From an uncultured Bacilli bacterium (GTDB lineage Bacteria > Bacillota_I > Bacilli_A > RF39 > UBA660): a DNA stretch of 64,000 nucleotides. Location: NCBI GenBank assembly GCA_934182615.1, contig CAKPRO010000002.1, forward strand, positions 71,855 through 135,854, written 5' to 3'. The first letter of the stretch is position 1. Each line of letters starts with the position of its first letter. Positions 27,893 through 37,900 of the stretch are shown here, in pieces. Position numbers and translations under genes: made by a program. The notes under the pieces were generated by a model. It saw only the letters and a program-made list of their open reading frames with translations, had not been told where the DNA came from and did not search any database.

Positions 27893-28615
27893 ATGAAAGA
27901 ATTTATTAAGAAGAGATATAATATTTTGATTCCAGCATTTTTGATTATTGTTATTTTAATAGCGGTTATTCTTTATGCTAGAGAATATAAGAATAATAGA
28001 TATGCTATAAATGAGAATGTTAATGTTTATCAATATTTTTCTGGTAATAAAATGGAATATGTTGCAAAGATTGGGAGAAATAGAAAAAAAGTAATTCTTA
28101 ATTTTGAAAGTAAGGATTTTGCTGTTAATTTGGATAGTACACCTGTATATGTTAAGGATGATAAAAATATTGATGTTATCTTTCCTAAGGAAATGGCTTT
28201 AGTGGATCCTTTGAAGGATAAGATTTATCAGGTTGATGCTTTATCTGAATTATATGTTGAGAATAATTTGACTTATTTGAGATTGAATAGGTTTAATAAA
28301 AACTTTGATCATGTATTTTTATATGATGGTAGAGACTTATACTTTTTTGTTGATGCTACTACTATTACTATTGGTGATAGGAAGATTGATTTGAGTGCTA
28401 TGTCATATGTTAGCTGTTCTTATTTAAATATGTTTGAGTATTATGATAGGGAATCTGATACTTATGAAACTATTTCTTTGAATGATGAGAAGGTTTATGT
28501 AGAGAATGATTATATGACTATTGATGTTTCTTTGGATAAGGTTATATATAAAGATGATTTTACTTTATTGGGAGGAGATTTTAGTAGTTATAAAAAAATT
28601 ACTGATATTGAATAA
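27893..28615 (+). CDS. Membrane-anchored extracytoplasmic protein (240 aa)
   Basis: One N-terminal membrane helix (about 11-30) is followed by a single beta-rich outside domain resembling the domain just after the anchor in the two upstream proteins (for example VYVKDDKNIDVIFPKEMALV and FDHVFLYDGRDLYFFVDATT). It lacks linker and FN3 modules. An AGGAGG ribosome site lies 11 nt after the preceding stop. Operon partner; function unknown. Confidence 0.65.
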   Translation: MKEFIKKRYNILIPAFLIIVILIAVILYAREYKNNRYAINENVNVYQYFSGNKMEYVAKIGRNRKKVILNFESKDFAVNLDSTPVYVKDDKNIDVIFPKEMALVDPLKDKIYQVDALSELYVENNLTYLRLNRFNKNFDHVFLYDGRDLYFFVDATTITIGDRKIDLSAMSYVSCSYLNMFEYYDRESDTYETISLNDEKVYVENDYMTIDVSLDKVIYKDDFTLLGGDFSSYKKITDIE

Positions 28616-28645
28616 TAATTATCATATACTTGATTAGGTGAGTAT

Positions 28646-29308
28646 ATGAATAAAATATTTAATTTGATTTTAATAGTGGTTTTTGTTATTTTAGTTACTG
28701 GGGTAATTAATTTTAATGGGACTACTATTTTTTCTTGTCTTTTATCTTTCTTGTTTATTTTTGGTACTAATGTTTTACAGAAGAAATTGGGATTTAATGA
28801 TTTATTGAAATTACTTATATATCTTTTTATTATCGTTACTGAGGTATTAGGAGAAGTTTGTCATTTTTATACTAGGTTTGAATGGTTTGATATTATTGTT
28901 CATACTTATAGTTCTTTTGTGGTTTCTTATATTGGTTTGTATTTGATTAAGAATATTTATTATAAAATTAATAAAAGGATTGTTATGTTGTTTGTTTTTG
29001 CTTTTGCTATGATGGTTGAAGCTATGTGGGAGATTGGGGAGTTTTCTATTGATAGGTTGTTTGATAAGGATATGCAGAAGGATACTATTATTAATGAGGT
29101 TGTTTCTGATTATTTTTCTTTGAATAATGATGTTCCTACTAGGATTATGGTTAATGATATAACTATTAAGAGTGATTCTTATGTTTATGAATATAGTGGT
29201 TATATTGATATTGGTTTATATGATACTATTGGTGATATGGTGTGTGCTTGTATAGGAAGTATTATATTTATTATTGGTATGAGTAGGGAAATTAGGTTTA
29301 TTAGTTGA
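28646..29308 (+). CDS. DUF2238/YjdF-like membrane protein
   Basis: The 220-residue protein has about six membrane helices. Conserved polar motifs sit in the membrane: EVCHFYTRFEWFDIIVHTYSS near 70-90, WEIGEFSIDRLFDKDMQ near 128-145 and YDTIGDMVCACIGS near 193. These match the His/Asp/Glu pattern I associate with DUF2238/YjdF. The role is unknown; metal or lipid binding is possible. Last gene of the operon started at 20764. Confidence 0.6.
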   Translation: MNKIFNLILIVVFVILVTGVINFNGTTIFSCLLSFLFIFGTNVLQKKLGFNDLLKLLIYLFIIVTEVLGEVCHFYTRFEWFDIIVHTYSSFVVSYIGLYLIKNIYYKINKRIVMLFVFAFAMMVEAMWEIGEFSIDRLFDKDMQKDTIINEVVSDYFSLNNDVPTRIMVNDITIKSDSYVYEYSGYIDIGLYDTIGDMVCACIGSIIFIIGMSREIRFIS

Positions 29309-29322
29309 TATTTATTGTATGC

Positions 29323-29347
29323 CTCTAGTGCCTAAGGTCACTATGAG
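29323..29347. repeat. Conserved-loop hairpin, copy 3
   Basis: CTCTAGTG and CACTATGAG pair (one bulge) around CCTAAGGT. The centre TGCCTAAGGTCA resembles the next hairpin and the reverse complement of copies 1 and 2. Confidence 0.6.
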
Positions 29348-29348
29348 A

Positions 29349-29376
29349 TTTTATAATGCCTAATGTCATTATAAAA
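29349..29376. repeat. Conserved-loop hairpin, copy 4
   Basis: Stem TTTTATAATG with CATTATAAAA encloses CCTAATGT. The loop differs by one base from copy 3 while the stems are unrelated. Confidence 0.7.
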
Positions 29377-29404
29377 AAAGTTTTGAGCTTGTAATCTCAA
29401 AACT
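29374..29404 (-). terminator. Terminator of the minus-strand TasA-like gene
   Basis: Minus strand: AGTTTTGAG pairs with CTCAAAACT, followed by TTTTTTT. Confidence 0.75.
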
Positions 29405-29412
29405 AATAGTTA

Positions 29413-29997
29413 TTATTTAAGTTGAATAAATGATAAATTAACATTCATTTTAGCTGTTTTACCATTTTTAGTAGCCTCTGTATCTGCTGTATTATCCATG
29501 GTACTATTTTCACCATCATCCCATATAACATATACTCTAATATAAATAGGAGCATTATTATTAGCTTGTAATACTTCATTGGTTATTGATTGATTATCTC
29601 TATCTAAATCAATAATTGCACCATTATTAATAGAGTATTTAGTAGCTACTAAATCACTGACAGCACTATCATCATTAACTGAAAAATTAATATTATATTT
29701 AAATGAAACATCTGCTTCTGTAGCATCTATAACTAAATCAAAATATCCTTCACTAGTAGGAGCAATAATACCACTAGCAATATTTTCATTACCATCAAAT
29801 ACTGGTACAATAACTGCATCAGCAGTATTTCCTTCACGAATATCTTTATTATTAACTAAAATTCTCCACCTAGCTACATTAATACTAGCATTCTCACTAG
29901 TAGAAGTTAAATACTTAGCATAAGATTCTTGTATAAAGAAAATACATAAAACAAATGATAAGAAAGCAAGAATATAAATAAAATGTTTTCTCTTCAT
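29413..29997 (-). CDS. TasA/CalY-like secreted protein (194 aa)
   Basis: The signal peptide (about 1-27, ending in QESYAKYLTST) and the start of the mature part, SINVARWRILVN, follow the camelysin/TasA pattern. Beta-strand segments GYFDLVIDATEADVSFKYNI and APIYIRVYVIWDD follow. It is probably a fibre or matrix subunit processed by a SipW enzyme. ATG 29997 follows AGGTGA at good spacing; an upstream GTG at 30006 overlaps that site. It is closely related in plan to the protein at 44892, but is alone on the minus strand. Confidence 0.7.
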   Translation of the reverse strand: MKRKHFIYILAFLSFVLCIFFIQESYAKYLTSTSENASINVARWRILVNNKDIREGNTADAVIVPVFDGNENIASGIIAPTSEGYFDLVIDATEADVSFKYNINFSVNDDSAVSDLVATKYSINNGAIIDLDRDNQSITNEVLQANNNAPIYIRVYVIWDDGENSTMDNTADTEATKNGKTAKMNVNLSFIQLK

Positions 29998-30086
29998 TAA
30001 CATCACCTATTATATAAAAATTATAGCATAATAATAATTAATAAGCAATATAATGTCTAATATAATGTAAAATTATCATGAGTTAA

Positions 30087-30115
30087 TTGTACAAGTAAAA
30101 GAATTATGATACAAT
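30087..30115 (+). promoter_or_regulatory. Promoter of the 239-aa/335-aa surface operon
   Basis: TTGTAC (30087-30092), a 17-nt spacer and extended -10 TGaTACAAT (30110-30115). Confidence 0.7.
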
Positions 30116-30140
30116 AAAAAGAGAAGGTAAGGGAGTAGAA

Positions 30141-30860
30141 ATGGCTAAAAATGTAGTAGTAAAAGCAGAAAAAGTTTATGGTAGAAAAAAGAAATATAGT
30201 AGTATAAAATTAATATTATCTATATCCCTTTTAGTATTAGCTTTAGTATTTATCGTATTAGGAGTAATATATAAAGGTGGAAAGTTTACAATAACACTTG
30301 ATAAAAGATTATCTTCAGAAAGTGGTATTGTAATATATGAAGATTCAGAAATTAAAGAATCAAAAAGAAAATTATCTGCTAGAGACTTAGAATTTATGGA
30401 TAATATATCAATCGATTGGATACCACAAAATATAGATACTGAAAGTGATGGTTCTCATAATGGAGAAAATTATATAGCTTATACTTTTTATATAGAAAAT
30501 GAAGGTGAAGAAACAATTAACTATTGGTATTCCATAATAATAGATGATGTTATAAAAAATGTTGATGAAGCTGCTAGAGTAATGGTATATTTAAATGGTG
30601 ATAGAAGAGTATATGCTAAATTAAACTCTTATACTAATGAGCCAGAAAAAGATACCTTACCATTTTATAGCAAAGATGAAGCAGTGTTAGAACAAAGAAA
30701 AGATTTTAAACCAGGAGATATTGATAAATTTACTATTGTAATATGGCTTGAAGGTGATGATCCTGATTGCATAGATAATATTCTTGGTGGTGAAATAAAA
30801 ATGCATATGGAAATAAGAGAAGAACATAAGGAAGAGAGTAAGAATAATGAAAAAGAATAA
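30141..30860 (+). CDS. Membrane-anchored TasA-like family protein (239 aa)
   Basis: A basic head and one membrane helix (about 22-43) precede an outside beta domain with IAYTFYIENEGEETINYWYS. The C-terminal signature IWLEGDDPDCIDNILGGEI is shared in pattern with the two larger proteins at 30847 and 46802. The acidic/basic tail (EEHKEESKNNEKE) follows. Unlike those, the anchor is deep and the head longer. Its last 14 nt overlap the next gene. Possibly an anchor or assembly subunit for the neighbouring protein; that is inference. Confidence 0.65.
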   Translation: MAKNVVVKAEKVYGRKKKYSSIKLILSISLLVLALVFIVLGVIYKGGKFTITLDKRLSSESGIVIYEDSEIKESKRKLSARDLEFMDNISIDWIPQNIDTESDGSHNGENYIAYTFYIENEGEETINYWYSIIIDDVIKNVDEAARVMVYLNGDRRVYAKLNSYTNEPEKDTLPFYSKDEAVLEQRKDFKPGDIDKFTIVIWLEGDDPDCIDNILGGEIKMHMEIREEHKEESKNNEKE

Positions 30861-31854
30861 GAAGAAAGAAAAGAAGAGAAGATATCGTTTATTTTATCTA
30901 TTATTACTATTATTAATTACAACATTATCATTATCTGTTTCATCATATGCCTGGTTTACTACTAATAGATTAGTAAGAGTAGATTTATTAAATGTAAATG
31001 TTAGAGCTCAAGGAGGAATAGAAATATCTGTTGATGGAACTAATTGGAAATCTTCTGTTTCTGTTGATGATATAATAACTGCTAGTGATACATATCCAAC
31101 TAATACTAATCAAATTCCTCAAACATTAGAGGCTGTATCAACAGTAGGTAAAATAGATAATGGTAAGATAGCTATTTATCATGGTAATGCTGTTAATAAT
31201 GCTGCTGGCAATTATGTACTTGAAACAACTAGAAGTATTGAAGTAGCATCAGCAGGAGAAAATAGTCCTGGCAAATTTATTACTTTTGATTTATTTTTAA
31301 AAACTAATAATAATACTCAGTTATATTTAACGCCTGAATCTAATGCTACTTATGGTGGGGATAAATCTGTAGGAATAGAAAATGCTGTTCGCTTTGCTTT
31401 TGTTGAAGAAGGAACAACGTTTACTGGAGCTCCACTTGGAACTATTCAGTCAATGACTACTGGTGACCAGAGTAAAGTTCATATTTGGGAACCTAATTAT
31501 GATACACATACTGAATATGGTATTGAAAATGCTAGAGATGTTTACCAAATGAATATAACTAGTCCATCAGAGCCATTAAATTATGATGGTGTCTTAAATG
31601 AAATACCTAAGATAGCGGGCGTTACTACTAATAATGCTAGTGAAAATAAATATCCTATGTATTTTCAAAGAGTAAACATAGATTATTATACTAAGAATAA
31701 TTTTGATAATAATGTTCAAATCTTTAGTATCAATAGTGGTATTACTAAGATAAAAGTATATATGTGGATTGAAGGACAAGATGTAGACTGTGAAAATAAT
31801 GCTGCTATTGGTAATGTTGCTTTGAATTTAGGCTTTAGTACAAATCCATCTTAA
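30847..31854 (+). CDS. TasA-like surface protein, paralog of the 357-aa protein
   Basis: A 335-residue protein: lysine-rich head, hydrophobic signal (about 14-33) ending SSYAWFTTN, then a beta-rich domain starting NVNVRAQGGIEISVDGTNWK. The C-terminal motif KVYMWIEGQDVDCENNA matches almost exactly the 46802 protein, as do ITFDLFLKTN and VHIWEPNYDTHTEYG. The two are clear paralogs. Overlaps the upstream gene by 14 nt. Likely a fibre-type subunit exported through Sec and cut by a SipW. Confidence 0.72.
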   Translation: MKKNKKKEKKRRYRLFYLLLLLLITTLSLSVSSYAWFTTNRLVRVDLLNVNVRAQGGIEISVDGTNWKSSVSVDDIITASDTYPTNTNQIPQTLEAVSTVGKIDNGKIAIYHGNAVNNAAGNYVLETTRSIEVASAGENSPGKFITFDLFLKTNNNTQLYLTPESNATYGGDKSVGIENAVRFAFVEEGTTFTGAPLGTIQSMTTGDQSKVHIWEPNYDTHTEYGIENARDVYQMNITSPSEPLNYDGVLNEIPKIAGVTTNNASENKYPMYFQRVNIDYYTKNNFDNNVQIFSINSGITKIKVYMWIEGQDVDCENNAAIGNVALNLGFSTNPS

Positions 31855-31874
31855 AAATATGATGGATTTTTAAT
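31842..31874 (+). terminator. Terminator after the 335-aa gene
   Basis: AAATCCATC (31842-31850) pairs with GATGGATTT (31861-31869) followed by TTTAATTT; the stop codon lies in the loop. Confidence 0.75.
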
Positions 31875-31902
31875 TTACTTATTTACTAGAATATGCTATA
31901 CT
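31874..31902 (+). promoter_or_regulatory. Promoter of the YGGG-repeat giant gene
   Basis: TTTACT (31874-31879), a 17-nt spacer and extended -10 TGcTATACT (31897-31902). The same TGnTATACT form occurs before the genes at 44264, 46802 and 50808. Confidence 0.6.
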
Positions 31903-31929
31903 TAATATGATGGATAGTAGGTGGTAGAA

Positions 31930-34900
31930 GTGCATAAAATTAAAAGTAAATTTAAACATATAAAGAAACTTTTAAAAAATAATACTAAACTTAAAGTTCG
32001 TTTTTTAGTGGGTTCTTCTTCTTTACTTCTTTTAGTAATAGGAGTTACTACATACTTTGCTACCTATAGTGATTTAATATTAGAATTTAATGATGATCCT
32101 GACTATGTAGAAAGCTCAGTAAAAGATAATAAAGTAATAATAAATGAAGTAGAAAGTGATTATTACTATTATAAGAGTCTAAATTATACATCTAATGATG
32201 GAACTCTTCCTACTACGGATAATAAAGATATATATAATGATAATAATTTAGTTCAAACTAAGATAACATATAAAGGTAATGATGGTACTAATAAAGGTTA
32301 TGTATCATTATCTGAAAGACAAGATACTTATGTATATTTTAAAATGTTTGAAGTAAATGATAATGGTACTACTGATAAAAGTGATGACTATGTATTAATA
32401 GAACTAATAGATAATCCTTTTACTGATAGACCAGATGATCGAGGTTTTAATGGTTGGTATACTGATTATCAAAATGCTAAAATAAGTTATGATAGTAATT
32501 ATTATGAAAGGTATGTTAAAGTACCAGTAACTTATAAAGATGACAAACCAGAGAAAATAGATATAACTATGATTGCTAAATGGACAACTGCCAAAGTAAG
32601 TTATGTAGGTAGTAATTTTAATAATGCTATTAGAAGTTTAAATACTATTGGCATGAAAAAAGTAGAAAAAATAAAAATAACATATAAAGAAATAGATATG
32701 ACTGGTTATTATTATCAAGTTATTCTTAGCAGAGGAGAAAGTTATAATGGCTTATATGATGAGAGAGGTAATCGTCTAGGTAATGGAACTTGTCGTCCTA
32801 ATTGGTGGTATGGAGAAACTACTTGTACATATTATCAAAGAATAACTAATGAAAATTTTGATGAAAATAATACTTATTATTATTTAAATAATGGCTATAT
32901 GACTAAGTTAGATAATAGTACTATTAATAGAGAAGTGTTATCTGAGGAAGTTAATACCGACCTAATAGATGCTAATATGTCTACTTATTATCAAGAAGTA
33001 TCTATAAATTATGGTGAGTCACAAACTGGTTATTATAATGCAAATGGTGAAACTACAACTGGTACTTGTAATTCTTACTATGGATGTACTAACTATAAAT
33101 TACTTCAGTATTATAATGATAATGGTGAAGAAGAAATATTTGATGTAAATAAAGAATATTATTATTTAGTTACTAGAGATACTAATATACTAGTATTAAA
33201 TAATAGTATTAATGGTTCTTGGAGTGATAATGGAGATTATCCATTTACAATAACTAGTTTACATAATGGTACTAAATATAATATTACTTGGAATGCTAAT
33301 TCCGCTATTAACTGTTATAATGATATTAATATAGAAAATGTTACATTATACTATGGAGCAAGAATAAATGGAATATATAATCCACCAACTAATAATACAT
33401 CAGGAACTTTATTTGGTAATTACCATAATGTCAAATTAGGAAGAGGATTAACTCAAAATGGTAACTATCCAACATTAAGATCTGTAGTAGCTGGTAATAG
33501 TTCAAGCACTGGAAGCAATAATAATCCAACTAAATATAAATTTATGTTAGAAACTGGTATATACAATTCCATATCACTTAGTATGGGAGCATCAACAAGT
33601 TCTTGGAATGATCCTGATTTGTATTTAAATAATAAAAGTGTATATGGCAATGATTATGATAAAGCAAAGAAAAATAATACCGCTTTAGATATATATTATT
33701 GTGCTTCAGGATCTTGGGGTGGAAATGTTTATGCTAATACAAATAGTAGCACAAATAAAGATATATCGTTTGATTTAACAGTAAAAAGTGGGACTTTTGG
33801 AAGTAGTAAATATGATCTATCAACAGGAATATATGTTGGAGGAAGATATGGAGGAACACATTATTCTGCTAGAAAAGCTAAAATAGAGGGCGGTTATATT
33901 TATAATCTAATAGGAGGACCTCTATCTAGCGATAATAGAAGTGGTGTAAATGATATATATATTTATATGACTGGTGGTAGTGTTGATATTATAATAGGAG
34001 GAGCAGGAACAACTGCCACTTATGGAAATAGAATTGTTTCTGTTACTGGAGGTACAGTAAACTATAGCGTCTTTGGTGGATCTAATGGTTCTACTGGTAA
34101 TGAAGGTGATGGAACATTAAATGGAACACCATATATTTATATAGGAGGAACCGCTACTATTGGTGATAAAAACTTAATAAGCAATAATACAACTTTATTT
34201 GGAGCAGAATCTGGTAGTGTCTTTGGAATAGGTAATGGTCGTAGCGGATATTCTACTATCGGATCATGTGATAATGCTATAATAATTATTAATGATAAAG
34301 CTACTATTAATAATAATGTTTATGGTGGTGGTAACTATGGAGCAACAGGAGTAAGTAGTAGTTCTAATACATCATATACTAATATAATAATAAATGATGG
34401 TTTTATAGAAGGATCTGTCTATGGTGGTGGTAATAAGAATGGAAGTGGATCATCATCAAAAACAGCTACTGTTAATATTACTATGAATAATGGAAATGTT
34501 GTTGGTAGTATTTATGGAGGAAGTAATGAAAAAGGAACCATTTATGGTACAGTCAATGTAAATATTAATGGTGGTGAAGTAACTAATTCTGTTTATGGTG
34601 GCGGCCGTGGAGGTTATACTAATTCATCAAACTCGGGTACTTTTGTTAGAGATGATGTAAATGTTGTTATAGGAGATTCTTCTCTTAATACAACGCCAAT
34701 TATTAATAAGAGTGTATATGGTGGTAGTGCTTATGGTACAGTAAATGATTCTTCTTCTGGAACTAGTGTATCTTCTAGTAAAACTAAAGTTACTGTAAAT
34801 AAAGGCATAATAGTAAATGTCTTTGGTGGTGGTGAAGGTAATAATACTTACACACCATATGTAATGGGAGATATTGAAGTTACTATAAATAATGGTACTA

Positions 34901-37900
34901 TAACTAATGTCTTTGGAGGCAATGACTTAAAAGGAAAACCTAATGGTAATATAACAGTTACTATTAATGATGGAACTATTACTAATACTTATGGTGGAGG
35001 TAATGAAACATCTGCTAATACAACAAATGTTTACTTAAATGGTGGAACAGTAGATAAAATATTTGGCGGTTCAAATATTAGCGGTACAGTAACTACTAGT
35101 AATGTAACTGCATCAGGAGGCGCTTGTACTACTTTATATGGTGGTAATAATGCTGGAGGAACTACTGGAGTTACTAATGTATTAGTGGATAATGGAAATA
35201 TTACTACAGTCTATGGTGGAGGAGATAGAACTTCTGTAACAGAAAGTACTAATGTAACAATAAATAATAAAGTAGGTACAGTCTTTGGTGGTTCTAATTT
35301 ATCAGGAAATATTCCTATAACTAATATTGTAGTAAATGATGCTAATATAAATGATGTCTATGGCGGTAATAATCAAGGTGGTAAAGTAGAAAACACTAAT
35401 ATTGATATAAATGGCACTCTAATAATTAATGTTTACGGAGGAGGTTTAAAGGCCGAAACTACTACTACTAATGTTAATCTAAATTATGGATTAATAACTA
35501 ACGTTTATGGTGGTGGTAATGAAGCAGGAGCTATTACTACTAATGTTAATTTAGGAGGAGCAAATATTATTAATGTATTTGGAGGCTCTAATACTAGTGG
35601 AGAAGTTAAGACTACTAATATTAAAAACTTATCTGCTACTACTAGTGATTTATCTTCATCCTTTACAATAAGTGAGTCTAATATAAATCAAACAGGAGCT
35701 ACTGATATATTAGGTAGTGAAAAAATAAATGTAGATATAACCAATAATACAGGAGTTAGTTTACCGACATGGGATTTATATATTTTAACTAGTAAAAGTA
35801 TTTTCGATTCTAACTGGAGTTCATCTAAAGTGGAGTTTGATAGCACTAATAATATTTATCATATTGATGAAGCAAATCAGTGGTATGGAACTAATACTTT
35901 AAATAATAATAGTACTTATAGTTTTGAATTTAATATTCATTCATATGATACTTATGATAATTTTAAAATACTAGGATATTTATTAGTGGGTTATGATGCT
36001 AATGGTAATAAATATATAGGTAAATTAAATGTTGATAAAATATATGGTGGTAATAATCTAGGAGGTACTACTACTTCTGCTAATATAAATTTAACTAATG
36101 GAAATATAAATACTATCTTTGGAGGAGGTAATAAAGCTAGTGTAACTACTGCTTCTACGAATATCAATAATGTAACAGTTAATAAATCAATATATGGTGG
36201 TGGTAATGAAGCCGATGTATCTTCTGTAACTCTAAATATTGATAGTAGTACTATTGGCAATGCTGAAAATAAGGCTGTTATATATGGTGGTGGTAATGCT
36301 GCTAAAGTAACTAATAGTTTAGAAGTAAAGGTAAATTCTTCCGAAGTATCAGGAGATATTTATGGAGGAGGAAACAAAGGTGAAGTAGAAACTACTGTTA
36401 AAATGACTTTATCAAATACTCATGTAACTGATAATGTCTTTGGAGGCGGTAATGAAGCTGCTGTTCTAAAAACTGATACTAAAGTTTTAGATAATACTAG
36501 TATTGATAATAATATCTATGGTGGATGTAATGCTGCCGAAGTAAAAGAAGATACTACTTTGACAGTTAATAATAGTACTATTTCTAATGCTATCTTTGGT
36601 GGTGGTAATGGAGAGAATTCTATTGTACCAGGAGATGAAACTGGTGAATTAAATCCAGCTAAAGTATTAGGTAATACCAATCTTGTAATAGGAGAGTCTA
36701 CTAAAGTAAAAACTATTTATGGTGGTGGAAACTTAGGTAAAGTAAATAAAAATACTAATGTTAATACTAATAATATTACCGTTGAAGATTCTATCTATGG
36801 TGGTGGTAATGCTGCTGTAGTAGGAGAAAATACTAATATTCATATATCTAATACCAATGTAAATGATAGTGTTTATGCTGGTGGTAATGGTGTATTAGCA
36901 GTAGTTAATGGTAATACTAATCTTGATATAGATGATAATACTACTATTGGTAAACATGTCTTTGGAGGAGGTAATGCTGCTGCTACTGGACTAGAAAAAA
37001 ATAATAATTCTAAAGGCATAGTAAATGTGGTAGGAGCTACTATTGGAGGTAATGTTTATGGTGGTGCTAATACTTCTAGATTATATGGTGATACTACAGT
37101 AAATATAGGTTTATCTGCAAGTAGTAATAAAAATCTTACTAAGTCTCCTATCGTAATAGGAGGAACTGTCTTTGGTGGAGGAGAAGCCAATGCTAGCGGT
37201 AGTGAAGAATATGACTACTCATTTATCAGTGTAACCGTAGGTATAAATATAAATATTAATGGCGAAGGCTATGATACATTTACTATTGGAGGTTCTATCT
37301 TTGGTAGTGGTAATGCTTCATCTACTACCGGTTATAGTTATGTAAATATTAAAAATTATGGTACTAAAGAAGACATCAAAAGAAATATATCTATACAGAG
37401 AGCTAATACTGTAACTCTTGATAATTCATATATAGAATTAAAAGGTGCTACTGATAGAACTAATGAATACTCGACAGTATTATTCTCGTTAAGTAGAATT
37501 GATGAACTAAAACTAATTAATTCCTCTTCATTATATTTACAAAATGGTGGTAACTTAGTTAAAAAATTATCTAGTTTAGCTATGAATGGTACTAATGAAG
37601 TAAAATCAGAAGTAACTCTTGATCCTGAAACAAAATTATTATCAAGAAATACTAATAATAGAATATATATGTTAGAGGGTAAAAACTTAAATATAGCTAC
37701 TAATGAAAATATAACTTCATTTGGTGAAGTATCGGGTATGACTTTCTTTGGTATGTATTTATTAAGTAGAAATGGTGATATTGTAACTGCTCTATATAAT
37801 GATTATGATCCATCAGCAGAAGTATCATCAGGAGATATTTATTACTTTACTAAAGGTAGTTATGTACTTGGTATGCATAAGACTGATCATGATATAACTA

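Noticed and set aside
34300..37100. Dense short repeats resembling a CRISPR or satellite array
   Set aside because: The repeats are in frame, differ in sequence, lack uniform spacers and encode YGGG protein repeats.
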